From NCBI GenBank assembly GCA_017979445.1, contig CM030717.1:17099288-17163287 (forward strand): a stretch of 64,000 nucleotides of DNA, written 5' to 3'. The stretch is from Akebia trifoliata. Lineage: Eukaryota > Streptophyta > Magnoliopsida > Ranunculales > Lardizabalaceae. A model generated the notes under the pieces. The model searched no databases. It saw nothing but the letters and a program-made list of their open reading frames with translations, and was not told where the DNA came from. A program made the translations under genes and the position numbers. Below, piece after piece: positions 23,817-36,219 of this stretch. Every line of letters begins with the position of its first letter. Positions within the stretch are counted from its first letter, which is position 1.

Positions 23817-25129
23817 CATCTAGATCATTTCTTCAAATGTCATTTCTTTATTCCAATATATATTATACGTCCAATTGACATAAACACGTTCTCTACATAT
23901 CTTTAAATTAGATCTCTATATATTTATAATACATTTTATATTAATCAAGTGCACATAAGAATCCTTTTGTCATAATAAATTTTTTTATGAATTCAACGCC
24001 AATTTAAAAAGTTTCAATTAGACCAAATAAGGTGTACCGAACGTAAAGATAAATTAAGATTTTTAATTATGATATACATAAATTGGTACGAATACAAGCA
24101 AGTATCTATTTTATTATTTTTAGTAATATATTTAATATTTGTACATATGTTGAAAAATGTAAGCCTTTAAATACTTACAAGTATTGTGCACGATGATGAC
24201 CAGGTGAACATGGATAACCTTCAAACAAGATTTGAATGTGAGTCGATTTGATTGTTTAATATTTACAATATTATTTTAAAATATTTGAAAAATGTAAAAT
24301 TTGCTTATGTGCTCCTAATGATATGGAAAGTGATAAGAAAAATCCAAAAAAATCCTTATACATGACGACTTGGAAGTACCCTAAAGGAGAGCACGACATT
24401 ACGAAAGAAAATGACATAAAAATTGTGAACACATGTTGTTAAATGTATAGAATCTATGAGATAAATTATATTTTTTTTGATTCAGACTTTAAATAATTTA
24501 TCTTTAAAGTTGTATATGCACCTATAATCATGATATATATACAAATTATTGACAACAGTTTCATAATCAATGAAACATACTTGAAACTTAAATAATATGT
24601 TCTCCCGAACTTGTCGTATAGCGTTGGGTAGATTGAAAAAAATTTGACACAATGACAATAGGCAAGTAATTGAGTTGTCATCAGGTAAATAAACACACAA
24701 TCGACTTTAATGTCATGTTGATTTACGAAATATGCAACTGTTTACATACTCGTAGATTTATACATTATGCAATATAACTAACGTTTTCTAATTATAACAT
24801 TTTTGTTATATTGAATTGTGTGTAGATTCACATACAAATGATGGGTTGACTTGTCACAAATTTGTATGAACAAACATTCTAGAATTAAATATCCCTAAGA
24901 GACTAAGGAATTGATCGAAATGTACAAAGGAATCCTATTTAATAAATGATGTTTTTTTTTATATTACAGTTGAGATGTTTATATGAATCTTTTTTATATT
25001 ATAAATTTTTTTATTATAAAATCAATATAAAAAAGATACTTCTGACATTGATTTTTTTCATTAGAAATTATATATTTTGAGAAACTTATTTGTTCCAATT
25101 TTATAAAAAATTTCATAAATTTTTTACAA
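23817..25129. other. AT-rich DNA, weak traces of coding
   Basis: Overlapping minus-strand ORFs of 72-76 codons at 24466-24700 and scattered plus-strand stretches near 24190-24240. There are also traces of the TCTGACATT dispersed repeat near 25030. None is convincing. Confidence 0.35.
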
Positions 25130-25345
25130 AAGAATCAATGTGTCATAGATATCAAGTCAAGTCATTCATTTAGATTTACATAAATCTTTGAAAGTTTTTT
25201 CCCAAAAATTGACAAAAGAATCAATATGTCATAGATGTCAAGTCAAGTCGTTCATTCAGATTTACATAGATCTTTCAAAAAAAAATTTCTCAACAATTAC
25301 TAAAAGAATCAATGTGTCATAGATGTATTGTTAAGTCATTATATA
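25130..25345. repeat. Tandem repeat, about 95-bp unit, three copies
   Basis: Each unit has AAAAGAATCAATxTGTCATAG, TCAAGTCAAGTC, and ATTCAxATTTACATAxATCTTT. Copies start near 25130, 25214 and 25300; the third is cut short. Confidence 0.8.
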
Positions 25346-25476
25346 TTTTTTTTAGATGTTTTCCATTTATTGAATAACAATAGGCCTCATAATAAACGAA
25401 CCTAAGAGTTTATAAATAAAAATATGTTTTTACCTAAAAAATACCAATACCTTCAAAGTTTTTTTTACAAAGGAAA

Positions 25477-25821
25477 ATGAGTTCTAACATGGCAAACGTG
25501 CAATCACAAGTTATTGTTAACATTGAGTCATTTGATGAATCGAACGAGGTTGATGAGTTCAAACTTGATTATTACGAGCCTATGACCTACGCAAATCTTA
25601 TCGAATCAACTGATAATAACTCGAAGACAAGAAAATATGTGTTTTGGCAAAATTTGCTCGATGACGATAAAAAAATGAGACGTATGATGAAGAGTCTGTA
25701 CATATTTATTTCAAAAAATATAGGAAAGTATATGAGTAAGGAGAACCAAGACAAATACTAAAGAGTCCTTAACAGGATGTACGATGAAAATAGACGGATG
25801 TATATCCGAAAAAATAAATAA
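25477..25821 (+). pseudogene. Hypothetical ORF with an internal stop
   Basis: ATG-initiated frame of 94 codons. The N-terminal half is acidic (FDESNEVDEFKLDYYEP) and the C-terminal half basic (DDDKKMRRMMKSLY, then KYMSKENQDKY). After the TAA at 25759-25761 the same frame continues for 19 codons (RVLNRMYDENRRMYIRKNK) with the same composition before the next stop, so the TAA probably broke a longer protein. The family is not recognised. It lies just right of the 95-bp tandem repeat. Confidence 0.4.
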
Positions 25822-27126
25822 TAAATTATGAGATCTAATTATATAGAACATCCAAATGTAAACTTTGACCTCATAGGTGAGGTCTTAAAATACCAATATT
25901 CGCTTTTCATATTATATGGATGACGACTTTAATCAAGATTGTAATCCCTAATATGTTTGTAGGAGGATGTATAAGCGTGCTCGTTAATATGAATGTTTTT
26001 GTCATTTTTGTGTTTAAGTATAGGGTGTGAGTTTCTACTTTTAATAATAAAAGTAATTAAGTACTTTTCAAATAGATTTTCACTAATAAGACCCAACCAA
26101 GGAGATTAAGTTTATTAATATAACTCATTTCAACTGTTGTAATTAAGTATTATTTATCATTATTAATAAGGTGATAATGATAATGCAAACTTGGAACCAA
26201 AGTTTAAATCCGAGTTTATTTAATTATGAAAGGTACATGATAATGTCATAACCATGAAAGAGTGTGGTGGGGAGACACAAATTACTTTTTAAAAAAATTT
26301 AATATGATTTATAGAGATAAAGATCTCTTAAGACAAAGGGTGATCGTATTAGCATTTCAAAATTTTTTTTTTCTATAAATAATCTTTTATAGAGGTACCT
26401 CATTAAATATTTTTTTACTTTTTTGAGGGGTAAGATATGTACTTATATCATTCACAACCCTTTTAAACAATAAGGAGTTGGCATGACTCAATTACAATTT
26501 TAAAGGTTTGTTCCTAATAACATAATTTGCATAAAAAGTCTATGCAAAATAACATCATATTAACATAACTACTAAAAAATCGTACTAATATCACAAAAAA
26601 CATAAGACATCTCAGAAGCCTTCAACTTGTAATTTTTTTTCTAAGACAAATCTATTGTGAAAAATTGATTCAAACAAGTACCATAGACTTGATCGTTAAG
26701 AAAGTGTTTCTTAGCATCTTTCAAGATCTTAAGACTTATAACATGCTCCAAGATAACCATCGACATACTTATGACATTCTTCCCAAGTAGAGTATATTCT
26801 TGGCTTATGTCCAATAAATACGACATAGTATTTAGTTATCAAAATATACTTGGACAATAATGTTCAAAATTTAAACCATCAAAATATACTTGAACATAAT
26901 AATAGATTCATGTTTGCAAAAGACATACAAATGATTGTTCATAATCAAACAAAATGATAGACCATCATAATCCAATTGATTGTTTGAACATATTCATAAT
27001 CTAACAAAATCCTTAAAAATCATAAATCTAAGTGATAATTTAAATATATTCATTGACTAAAAAACATATAAATCTATTTAAACATGTTCATTGACCAAAA
27101 AGAAATAAATGTTCAAACCATTTGAA
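25822..27126. other. AT-rich DNA, nothing firm
   Basis: A 61-codon minus-strand ORF at 26641-26826 has protein-like composition but no recognisable motif. TTCATTGAC/ATTCATAAT-type short repeats occur at about 26930-27110. Confidence 0.35.
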
Positions 27127-27523
27127 AATTTCTAAATATTTTATCCTATGGAAACTTGAATATAATGAATAAATACAATGTCAGAATGATCTTTTTGATA
27201 TTGAAAAGGATTCATATGGATACCTCAAGTACAATAAAAAGATCAACATTTCTCAAAAAAGATCTTTTTGTTCATTTCATCCTATAGACACTTCGAATAT
27301 AATGTCAGAAGGATCCTTTTAACATTATATCATAATGTATTTTATACAATGTTATAAGGATCCTTTTGACATTATATTAGAATGTATTTTATATAATATC
27401 AAAAGGATTCTTCTAACATTAGATCATAATGTATTTTATACAATGTTAGAAGGATCATTCTAACATTATATGAGAATATTTTATACAATATCAAAAAGAT
27501 CCTTTTGACATTAGATTGTATTG

Positions 27524-27530
<7 letters not shown>
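27127..27530. repeat. Dispersed/tandem repeat with GGATCC palindromes
   Basis: Units of about 57 bp carry AATGTCAAAAGGATCCTTTT-like palindromes and AATGTATTTTATACAATGT. There are at least four units between 27300 and 27520. It belongs to the same family as 18100-18880 and 60500-60750 and is the DNA into which LTR D inserted. Confidence 0.7.

Positions 27531-27562
<32 letters not shown>
27527..27562. repeat. (TA)n tract
   Basis: TA dinucleotide run that leads into the left target duplication of LTR D. Confidence 0.9.
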
Positions 27563-27566
<4 letters not shown>

Positions 27567-29040
27567 GTGTGGTATCCCGTCAAACGCTAACAGAAAACCC
27601 ATGTCAGATCTCGAGGTACTAGGTGGCGCCTCGAAATTTTGGTATGGTCTCCTCTGTTTATGCTAGCATTCTAAGGTGTTCAACCTGTACCTGATAAACG
27701 ACATACATTATCCTGCATATATACATGCAAAATATAATATAAGCGGAAGCCTATATACATCTAATGTGGCGCCCCGCCAAACGCTAACACAAATCTCAAT
27801 GCCAAATCTTAAGGTACTAGGTGGCACCTCAAAATTTCGGCATGGCCTCCTCTGAATATGTTAGTATTCAACGGAACACAACACCTGATAATCCAATATA
27901 TAACAAAACCTGTATATACAGATGCAAACATAGGAATTTAACAACGGAAGACTAATTACATCTAACATGTAACTAGATAAGAGCACGAAAGATTTAACAA
28001 TATATAGGCTTACCAAAATACTATCACTCTAACATAGGCCTAAACTCTCAATCTAAAGATTTCATACATCCTAGATGAAACTGACAATACTAAGAGACGT
28101 AGCACTAGTGCTCCCCAAGCAATAGATTCTGATCGTCGATTTGACCGATCAGATACTCCTCAATTACTGACTCTGCGCCTGCCTTGATAACTGCAAATGC
28201 TGAAACTAAAAAAAAGATAGGAGGAAAGGATGAGTAATAATGGTTACCTAGTAGGTCTACAAAAAATTCCTACTAATAACCTCCCCTAACGTGATCGAAT
28301 AATCATACTGCATCGTTTCAAAATATGCAAGTTTTACAATTGAAACTACGATTAACTGGTACATACGGCCAGGGATAAGTAACTAAACAGTTTAAAAGTT
28401 ACACATAATATCAATCATTCATACTCATTATACATTTGTCCTTTTATGCAAATAAAATTGACAACATTGAAATAATAGACATGCTTTGCAATTTATAATT
28501 CGAAATATAACAACAGATACATAATACAAGTGGTGGAGTAATGGAATTTGAGCGTTGGGATTCACGACTGGATCACTACCAGTCGGGACATGATGTTACT
28601 ACGTAAATCTATCTTTTAGTTCCTGATTTTTGTGGATAGTCGTGTCTACTACGCTTGTAAGACCATTTATCCGGCTCAGGCGGGCCGTTTGACATGATCG
28701 TAAGCAATGGGTCTCTTTTCGATGTGTCAGAACGTTCGACTACTGATAGAGTGTTAGTGATCACTGACCAATCATCTTCCTTTATGCCTATCAGGTGTGC
28801 ATGTAATTCCCAAAATAACACTCCACTCGTATACGATCACCTTTATAATACACGTTCATTGGTAAAGATAAGAAAGGAATGGACTCGAATTCTAGTTGTG
28901 ACTCCACTCTCATACGCGTCCCATACCACGTATGAGCTTGGTGGTCCCTACCGTATATCCCAAGATAGTACACCCCTCCGGATGATGTGACGCACTATCC
29001 CTTCATGCATTCACAAACCCTTTAACAGCTCACAAAATAG

Positions 29041-29094
<54 letters not shown>

Positions 29095-29168
29095 TTCATT
29101 TAAAACAAAAGAGAAATTAACAGAACATGGTTGAGAATGGATATCCAGTTCTTACCAAGCAACGGTGG

Positions 29169-29173
29169 CCACC
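29169..29173. other. Target-site duplication of F, left
   Basis: CCACC, repeated exactly at 40738-40742. Joining the flanks restores the GGCCACCC-GGCC-like block seen in other copies of this LTR. Confidence 0.95.
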
Positions 29174-30086
29174 TGTAGACACCCCATTTTTGCATCCGCC
29201 TGATTAATCAAGTCGTCAACCCGATCGCAAAGGTTCCCAATGATGGATGTCTATTCCAATGCTTTATTTTGTTACCAGATATGTTTCAGAAATCCGGATG
29301 AGGTATCTCGAACTGACAAAACATAGAAACCACGCTACGCTAGGAAAATACGACCCTAGAAACATAGAAATCATCATCTTGCAAACCAAAAAGAAGCTTC
29401 ACGATAAAAATCACTAAAAATGACCAAATTACCAAAATACCCCTAACATCAAAACAACCTTAGAGCTTACATTACGCTTAGGAAAATCCGTTCAAACACA
29501 TAAAACAACAAATCGAAACCAAGTAAACCACTTCGCCAATTTTCACAAAATTTGACAAAATTACGAAAATACCCCTCATAAAGTTCACGACCATTTCATA
29601 CAAAAAAACTTCATGAAAGACAAAAACCAACATTCCCATTGAATTCCTTACGAAAAACTGATTCCAAAACATCCTGAAACATTGAAAAACGACTTAAAAC
29701 GTAAAAAATCCTCTCCGAGGGCAAAATGGTAATTTCACAATTTTCATAATTAAAAAATTTGAAATTAATAAATAAAACATTAAATATTTAAAGTGAAACA
29801 TTAATGAAATTAATTCAAAACTTTGAACCTCAAAAATCGATTAATTGGACTCTCAGGCAAAATTGTTGAGGGTTCGTGGGATATTTCTTTAAGGACCCCT
29901 CCATTTGGGGGTCCAAAGAATTAAAGATATAATAGAAGGGGGTTCTCCAAAAATTAAAAGTAAATCAAGCAAGACTGAAGTCAAGGTATTAAAGTCAATC
30001 AAGTGAGACTGAAGTCAAAATTAAAGTCAATCAAGCAAGACTGAAGTCAAGGTACTAATCGAGTCAATCTCATAAGACTAAGGCCA

Positions 30087-30280
30087 AAACCCTAAATCAA
30101 AACCCTAATCTAAACTAATCAAGTCAATCTCATAAGACTAAGGTCAAAACCCTAAATCCAAACCCTAATCTAAAACTAATCAAGTCAATCTCATAAGACT
30201 AAAGTCAAAACCCTAAAACCCTAAAGACTCAGTCAAAACCCTAATTGAAACCCTAAAAAGAAACCCTAATCAAACCCTAA
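30087..30280 (+). promoter_or_regulatory. Array of ten telo-boxes in the F LTR
   Basis: Ten copies of AAACCCTAA within 194 bp, carried by a 60-bp unit repeated about three times. The last ends 16 bp before the TATA box. In plants this motif recruits telomere-repeat-binding (TRB) proteins and occurs in promoters of growth and translation genes. The same array is in the 3' LTR at 39921-40114. Confidence 0.85.
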
Positions 30281-30296
30281 ATGCTTCTAAAAACTT

Positions 30297-30306
30297 TATA
30301 AATAGG
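30297..30306 (+). promoter_or_regulatory. TATA box of the F LTR
   Basis: TATAAATAGG, the only strong TATA box of the LTR. It is conserved in the 3' LTR (40131-40140) and in the diverged solo LTRs J (49272) and I (20745-20753, minus). Transcription should start about 30 bp downstream, near CACACCCTA. Confidence 0.8.
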
Positions 30307-30905
30307 AGCCTCCACACCCTATTTTCGTATCAAAGAAAAAACCCTAGAAAAAGTAGGTGAAGAAGCCTCCATAACCTCCCCAAAACCCTAATTTTGGAGC
30401 CCCAACTCCTTCCCTAACACCCCTACTCCGATTTTAGTCTAAAAAACACCCAAAAACCTCTCAAAAACACCCCAAAAATCCACTACAAATTCAAAGCATC
30501 CAGATCCAAGTAAGAGACACCTTGCCTCGGAGATCAGGAATCAGATCCGGAGACAAAACGAAGCAAGGAGTACAGTACAAGGAACTGTTCATTTTCAGAT
30601 CTGAGGGAATAGCACCTTTGCAGATCAAAGGTAAATTTTTATTATTTTTTTTTTAATCTAGTTTATCATTAGCGATGTAGATCTATTTGGGATAAGTAGA
30701 GACCGGCATTGGCCGGGCGGGGTTGGTGCCTAACACCTTCCAACCTCGTAACATGATCCCCGGATTCAGATTTCTATGTAGATTAGTTCTTTTTTTATCC
30801 ATTGTAGAGTCATTTATGGTTCCTAGACCTAAACTAGGTGGCGACTCCCAAACCTCAAGGGTCAAAAGCGGATCCGCGCACCCCGCGGATCGAGGGCGCT
30901 TTCAG

Positions 30906-30923
30906 TGGCGACTCCGCTGGGGA
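30906..30923 (+). other. Primer-binding site of element F
   Basis: TGGCGACTCCGCTGGGGA begins two bases inside the 5' LTR. This block is standard at this position in Tat-type elements and pairs with a tRNA 3' end (usually given as tRNA-Arg; not checked here). Confidence 0.8.
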
Positions 30924-31806
30924 CATTGAGGATCAGACTTGAAAAGCCCCAAGTATGGGAGCATCGCTAAAATAATCTAGATTTTTCTGTTTGCTCGTTC
31001 ATTATTTGCATCTTTGTTTTTGTTTTTATATTTTTTTTTATTTCGTTCGATTATTGAGCATGCCATTTTTTACTTTAAATATTTGACTCCGGCATATCAT
31101 TCTTGTGAATTAATCAAAGGTCATCTTAGGTGGTCCTAAATAACGAAGGGTTTTTGAATGGTTAATTTTGTTGAAGATAATAGTAATTAAGAGACTGTGA
31201 CGTTCGATTTTTTTACATGTGTAGATTTTTTATTATTTTTAATTTTTTTGTAGGGTGAATGCGATTGATCATAGGATAGTGTGTTGTTTTCTTTATAAAA
31301 TAATTTTGAAAAAAAGTAAGTAATTAGTTTAAATAATTTGTTTTTTTTTTTTTAGGAAAATAATGTTGACGGCAAGAAGGAAATCACAAAAAAGAGTTTA
31401 TTTTTTTAAAAAAATTTGTTTGGAGGATGTCAACAGCAATATGGGGGCTGATGTGTAGCAAAAAGAAATCCATTTTTTTTAAAAAAAAAATTCAGTTTTT
31501 TTGTGTTCTGTTCACAGCAACATTCAAATGGTGTGTGATAAAATAAAATAATATTGTTCTATTCACACACCATCTTCCCAAATGAATTAAACGCAGGTTC
31601 AACGTTCCAACAGTGAGTTTTCCTTTTGAATCTTGGTTTTTTACATTTTGTTTCATCGTCCCCAACGAAGAGACCTTTTTAAAAAAATCTGTCTCTCTGC
31701 ATTTTGACTCATTTTGTTCAAAGAAACGACTCTACCCGATCGGTTTTTAAGAACGAGTTCAGCGTCCTAAATGGTGATTGATTTTGCAAATTTGTTTTTT
31801 TGTTAC

Positions 31807-32152
31807 CATCTTCTCCATCGTCTCCAACAGAGAGACGTAGTTTAAACCTGGTTTTCACCATCTTCTTCATCGTCTCCAGCAGAGAGACTCATTTCAAATC
31901 TGGTTTTTACCATTTTCTCCATCGTACCCAACAGAGAGACGTAGTTTAAATTTGATTTTTACCATCTTCTTTATCGTCTCCAACAGAGAGATTCATTTCA
32001 AATCTGGTTTTTACCATGGAGAGACTCATATCAAATCTGATTTTTTACCATCTTTTCCATCGTCTCCAACAGAGAGACGTAGTTTAAATCTGATTTTTAC
32101 CATTTTCTCCATCGTCTCCAATAGAGGGATTTATTTTAAATCTATTTTTTAC
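31807..32152 (+). repeat. 52-bp minisatellite, seven units, alternating types
   Basis: Each unit reads CATCTTCTCCATCGTCTCCA, then ACAGAGAGA, then one of two variants, CGTAGTTTAAA or CTCATTTCAAA, then TCTGGTTTTTAC. The variants mostly alternate, giving a 104-bp higher-order period; one unit is shortened. It lies in the 5' part of F. Confidence 0.85.
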
Positions 32153-32595
32153 CTTGCTACATGGTCTTGAGAGACAACTCTGCCCGATCAGTCTCGATCC
32201 ATAAATCTAATCAGTTTACGAGTTGGAGCATCAAAAAAAAAAAAAGAGATGAATTATGTGTTGCTGGCAGCAACATAGATGAATAAAAAAAAGCAACGCT
32301 TGTTTGAGAGTTGCGATGGCAGTAACATGGTAAAAAAAAAAGAAACAGTTTTGTGAGAGTTATGATAGCAACCATGTGTTGCTAGCAACAATTTTTTTTA
32401 AAAAAAAGGGGGAAGGAGGTTATTTGATTTTAGATCTCCATGCTAGCGATCATCCATTTATCTTCGATCCAATGTGCCTTAAAATTCGGAATTATTTTGG
32501 ACCATCCAAAATGACCCTTGATTGAAATACATGAATAAATATTTCGGATTAAATGTTTGCTTTTAACATGGATATATGCTTGATATGTGTATTTT

Positions 32596-32705
32596 CAATC
32601 ATGTGATTCGAATAGTGTTGATCTCGATTAAATATTCATGTGATTGGGATCAATCATGTGATTCGAATAGTGTTGATCTCGATTAAATATTCATGTGATT
32701 GGGAT
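32596..32705 (+). repeat. Perfect 55-bp tandem duplication
   Basis: Positions 32596-32650 and 32651-32705 are identical head-to-tail copies starting CAATCATGTGATTCGAATAG. Confidence 0.97.
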
Positions 32706-32834
32706 AATGTTTTATTACGATCCATTTTGTAATGATTGGTTTGATTGGATCCATGGGCCCATTTGTTTGAAAAAGCCCCGGGCACACCCCACCCTGTTTT
32801 GCACACACCACATGCACGTTTACCGCTTTACTCA

Positions 32835-33165
32835 CTTACACGTCCCATTTAGCCAACGTGGCACTAGTGCGTGGCCCGGTCTCTTCGGAGACGCGACGTC
32901 ATTCATGAAACCCACAACTCCAGTCACATACCTTAGGGTATATCAAACTGGGGGCATCAATACCATCTGATCAGGTGATTCTGAGAAGTATGTTGATGCA
33001 CCCAGGCTGGAGCGACCTGAGCCTTTGACCTATTGTAAGCCACACAGTCACATGTCCCGATTGCCAACGTAGTACTAGTACGTGGTCGATCCCCTCGTGG
33101 GATGCCAAACCATTTATGAAAGCTACAACTCTTGACTCGTACCCGTGGGTATAAAAAGTAATCTA
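32835..33165 (+). repeat. Diverged direct duplication, about 211-bp offset
   Basis: The block CCAACGTGGCACTAGTGCGTGG near 32852 returns as CCAACGTAGTACTAGTACGTGG near 33063, followed in both by CATTCATGAAA/CATTTATGAAA and ACAACTC. Both half-sites hold a centred ACTAGT palindrome flanked by symmetric bases (CACTAGTG, TACTAGTA). Confidence 0.7.
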
Positions 33166-33779
33166 AGTATATCAATTGCACTTCTTGGTCAAAACCGGTG
33201 CCTAAGCAGATCTTGCCCCGCTGTACCCTACTGTACGAGGGGGATAGACTACGTCTATTCTAGACGAGAGGTATTTAAGTGGGCCCTTGCTCAGCATTGT
33301 GCGCCACCTCTCAACTGGAGATCAAACTGGCTGTTTTTGGCTTCAGAGAAGTGAATTGAGGTTTTAGATTATCACCTATACGGTATATCAAACCAAATCA
33401 CCACGTATCGAAAGGTATATAGGTGTGCTTGGGCAAGGGTGGCCAGATAAAAATGCATTGCACGTAGTAAGCCTAGAGTCTAGAAACCTTCCCCATAGGT
33501 CACGACTCGAACTTATCGTGGGTGTTCCCGGGTTGTTTATTGAATGAATACCTGTTGATTGGTATGTGAGTGATGTGAATGGTGTAGATCAGAGTGTATG
33601 ATTGTCCTCAAGGATAAAAAATGTTATTTTTGAAAATCAAAATGGGTGCACCGACCCAATAAAAAATCCATCTCTTGCAAATGACCCAGCCCAACTCGAT
33701 CTAGCAATCCTGATGGACCGGGCCATTTAAATCGAAATAAAAATCAAATTTTCAAAGAAGAAAAATAGTTTACAAAGGG

Positions 33780-34000
33780 AAAGTATTTTTCAAAAAAAAA
33801 TATTTTTCAAAAGAAGTGTTTTCCAAAAAAGTGTTATTCTCTAAAAAAAATATTTTCTAAGAAAAAACGTTTTCCAAAAAATATTTTCCATAAAAACAAG
33901 ATTTTCCAAGAGAAGATACTTTCCAAATAAAAAACTATTTTTCAGAGAAAAAATATTTTCCAGAAGAAAATGTTTTCCAAAAGAAAAGAAAAAAAATGAA
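33780..34000 (+). repeat. A-rich repeat of TTTTCCAAAA type
   Basis: About fifteen copies of ATTTTCCAAAAGAAAA-like motifs spaced 15-20 bp. No coding frame. Confidence 0.75.
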
Positions 34001-34630
34001 AAATAATTTGCAAAAGATCTATTTTTGCATGAAAAGTTTTTATGGACCTTGGAAAACTACCAAAAAATGTTGCAAAAAATAATCAGATTTGTGAAATAAA
34101 AACATTATTTTTCAATATTTTTCAAGAGTGCAACATAATTATTTTTCTTCTGAATAATCATTGAATGGATGAATTTTTTAATGGATTGGTGCACAAAATT
34201 CAATAAAATCTCAGGATTTATTTAAAATGTTATCAAGGGGTGACACTGAAATTGGTTAAATTCACCTTCAAAGAGGTTTTAAGGGTTATCATTGTATCTA
34301 AGCTCAATCGTCTATCGTCTAGCTAGGGTTGTAAATCCGGTCAGTTAGAGTAAACGTCAATATCAAGTCAACAGTCAGAAATGACCTCAAAATTTCTCAA
34401 CATCATCCAGTTGTTCTTTGAAAATCATAGTGCTTCAATCCTACCGGTTGTAAGCAATGTCTCAGTTCTCATCAAGCCCGTTTTGGGTAGTCTTAAATTT
34501 TCATAAGTCATTTGGGTTAGTTCGAGTCTTTTTTTCTAGCAAGGTCATGTCTTCCTTAGATTGAGTCTACTTTTTCTTATTGAGTCAAGTTAGTTTGTTG
34601 AGTCTATAGAGGTGTCTGTCGCTCCCATCT

Positions 34631-34792
34631 AAAATTGATCAGATAAAAGAAATTTTTGAATACCTCGAGCGCATTAACGAATTAACTAATAATTTGATAG
34701 ATTTCATTTCTGAACAAGAAGATAAGAGTCGGGCTCAACCTTTAATCGAGAAAGGAAAGGTCTTTGACCTCGAAACAAAAAATAATTCCTAA
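34631..34792 (+). pseudogene. Possible Gag remnant of element F
   Basis: An open stretch of 53 codons encoding a charged helical segment (KIDQIKEIFEYLERINELTN and following) then a stop. Helical, Glu/Lys-rich sequence at this position could be the tail of Gag or Pol linker. No zinc knuckle or protease motif follows. Confidence 0.35.
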
Positions 34793-35019
34793 AGAGATTC
34801 AAATAGAAACCATCTTATCCCTAAAGGAACACGAGGGGATAATGAATTGACTCAGAAATTTCAAAAGACTTGTTCATGTGATCATATGAGGGTATGCTAG
34901 GTATAAGTTTGGGTGTTGTTCAACATGGAATGGATACTCGTCTATATCAAGGGAATCAAAGAAGATGTTATAAAAATGTATCAGTGCTATCCTCACTACA
35001 TCTTGAGTTTCAAATCATA

Positions 35020-35725
35020 TATTATCAGTCGATATGGGAGTACCTTTTGAACTAATCTCTGATAATGGGTCGTGCTTCAAAGCATAAAACATTACTCTAT
35101 GTTTAAAGTTGAAGATCCGACAGCACAAATCATCCCCCTACCGTTCTCAGATCAATGGAACGGTTGAAGCAGTCAGTAACAGTCTCAAGACTATCATCAG
35201 GAAAATGTGACAATCACATCGAGATTTGTTAGAAAAATTATCATTCACGCTATTGACATATCGAACTTCAATTCGATCCTCTATTAGAGCTACTCCCTAC
35301 TCTTTAGTGTATGGCATGGAAGCAGTCTTGCCAGTTGAAATAGAAATTTTGTCTCTTAGGGTCTTGTTGGAAAATCATTTGCTAGAAACAGATTGGTTTC
35401 GTCAGCAGTATGAAGAATTAAACTTGATCGAAGAAAATGAGTTAAAGCCCTGTACCATGTGCAAGCTTATCTAAGAAGAGTCACCCGTGCATTTGACAAA
35501 AAGGTCAAAGCTCATCATTTACAGGTCAAGGATTTAACTATCAGACTTCAAAGAAAATTGAACACTCCTCCTCGATTATAGGAGAAAGTCTGAACCAAAT
35601 TGGAGAAATTCATTCATTAAGGAAATACTGTCTGGAAAAGTCGTCAGACTTCAAGATCATGATGGAAGTGAACTACCAGAGTCAACCAACTTTGACCGGA
35701 TCAAATGGTACTACATTTAAGGAGG
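35020..35725 (+). pseudogene. Decayed Gypsy integrase of element F
   Basis: Integrase inserts element DNA into the host. Visible across several stops: GVPFELISDNG with the second catalytic Asp near 35050-35062; the YRSQINGTVEA segment with the catalytic Glu near 35140-35170; TYRTSIRSSIRATPYSLVYG and MEAVLPVEIEILSLRVL at 35251-35370; a final GKVVRLQDHDG...PE-like block near 35635-35690. The order is normal, but in-frame stops (for example after LISDNGSCFKA) and a frame change near 35475 destroy it. Reverse transcriptase and RNase H are not detectable upstream. Confidence 0.85.
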
Positions 35726-36219
35726 CCATCTTTGGCCGAATCAATTTTCCTGCTACCCAGTTCATTATCTCCTTTCTCAGCCCTTTGCAGCCTTCTAAAA
35801 AAAAAAAAAAAAATTGTGCCTTTTATTTCTTAGCCCGATCACCTAACCTAGGGGAGAGAATCCGAACTACGTTTTGGTCTGATCCCAAAAAATTTGGGGT
35901 ACGTAGGCAACCTGAGAAGTTACTTCAGGCCCGACCACACCAAAATAAAAAAAATAGATTTCCCGATGAAGAAAAAAATTTAAAAAGAAAAAATTCAAAA
36001 GAATGGGGAAGAAAATTCAAGAAAAAGTTTAAATGAAATGCCACACAAGGGGCATTTGGGTTTTTGAGCCTCAAAATCCCTTTCATTTTACGCCTAGTCC
36101 CAAGCCTACCTATAAAAGTCCTCCTAAGTACCGTGTGAAAAGGTTAAGGAGGGTAGTAGAGCATGATCAGACAGTAATTCTAGAAGGTCAGAGGAAAAGA
36201 AAAAGAAAAAAATGATGAA

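Larger units (their letters stand above)
29174..30904 (+). repeat. 5' LTR of element F
   Basis: 1731 bp, TGTAGACACCCC to GGGCGCTTTCA. It aligns to the 3' LTR with only four one-base homopolymer differences (near 29411, 30432, 30640 and 30791) and no substitution that I could see. U3 carries a (TCAA)GxAAGACTxAAGTCAA minisatellite (about 29945-30060), the telo-box block and a TATA box. Confidence 0.95.

Noticed and set aside
30087..30280. Interstitial telomere relic
   Set aside because: The AAACCCTAA motifs are separated by other repeat-unit sequence and are duplicated in both LTRs, so they belong to the LTR promoter, not to a telomere fusion.
35226..35474. Functional integrase
   Set aside because: The conserved segment is open, but stops precede and follow it and the first catalytic residue region is missing.
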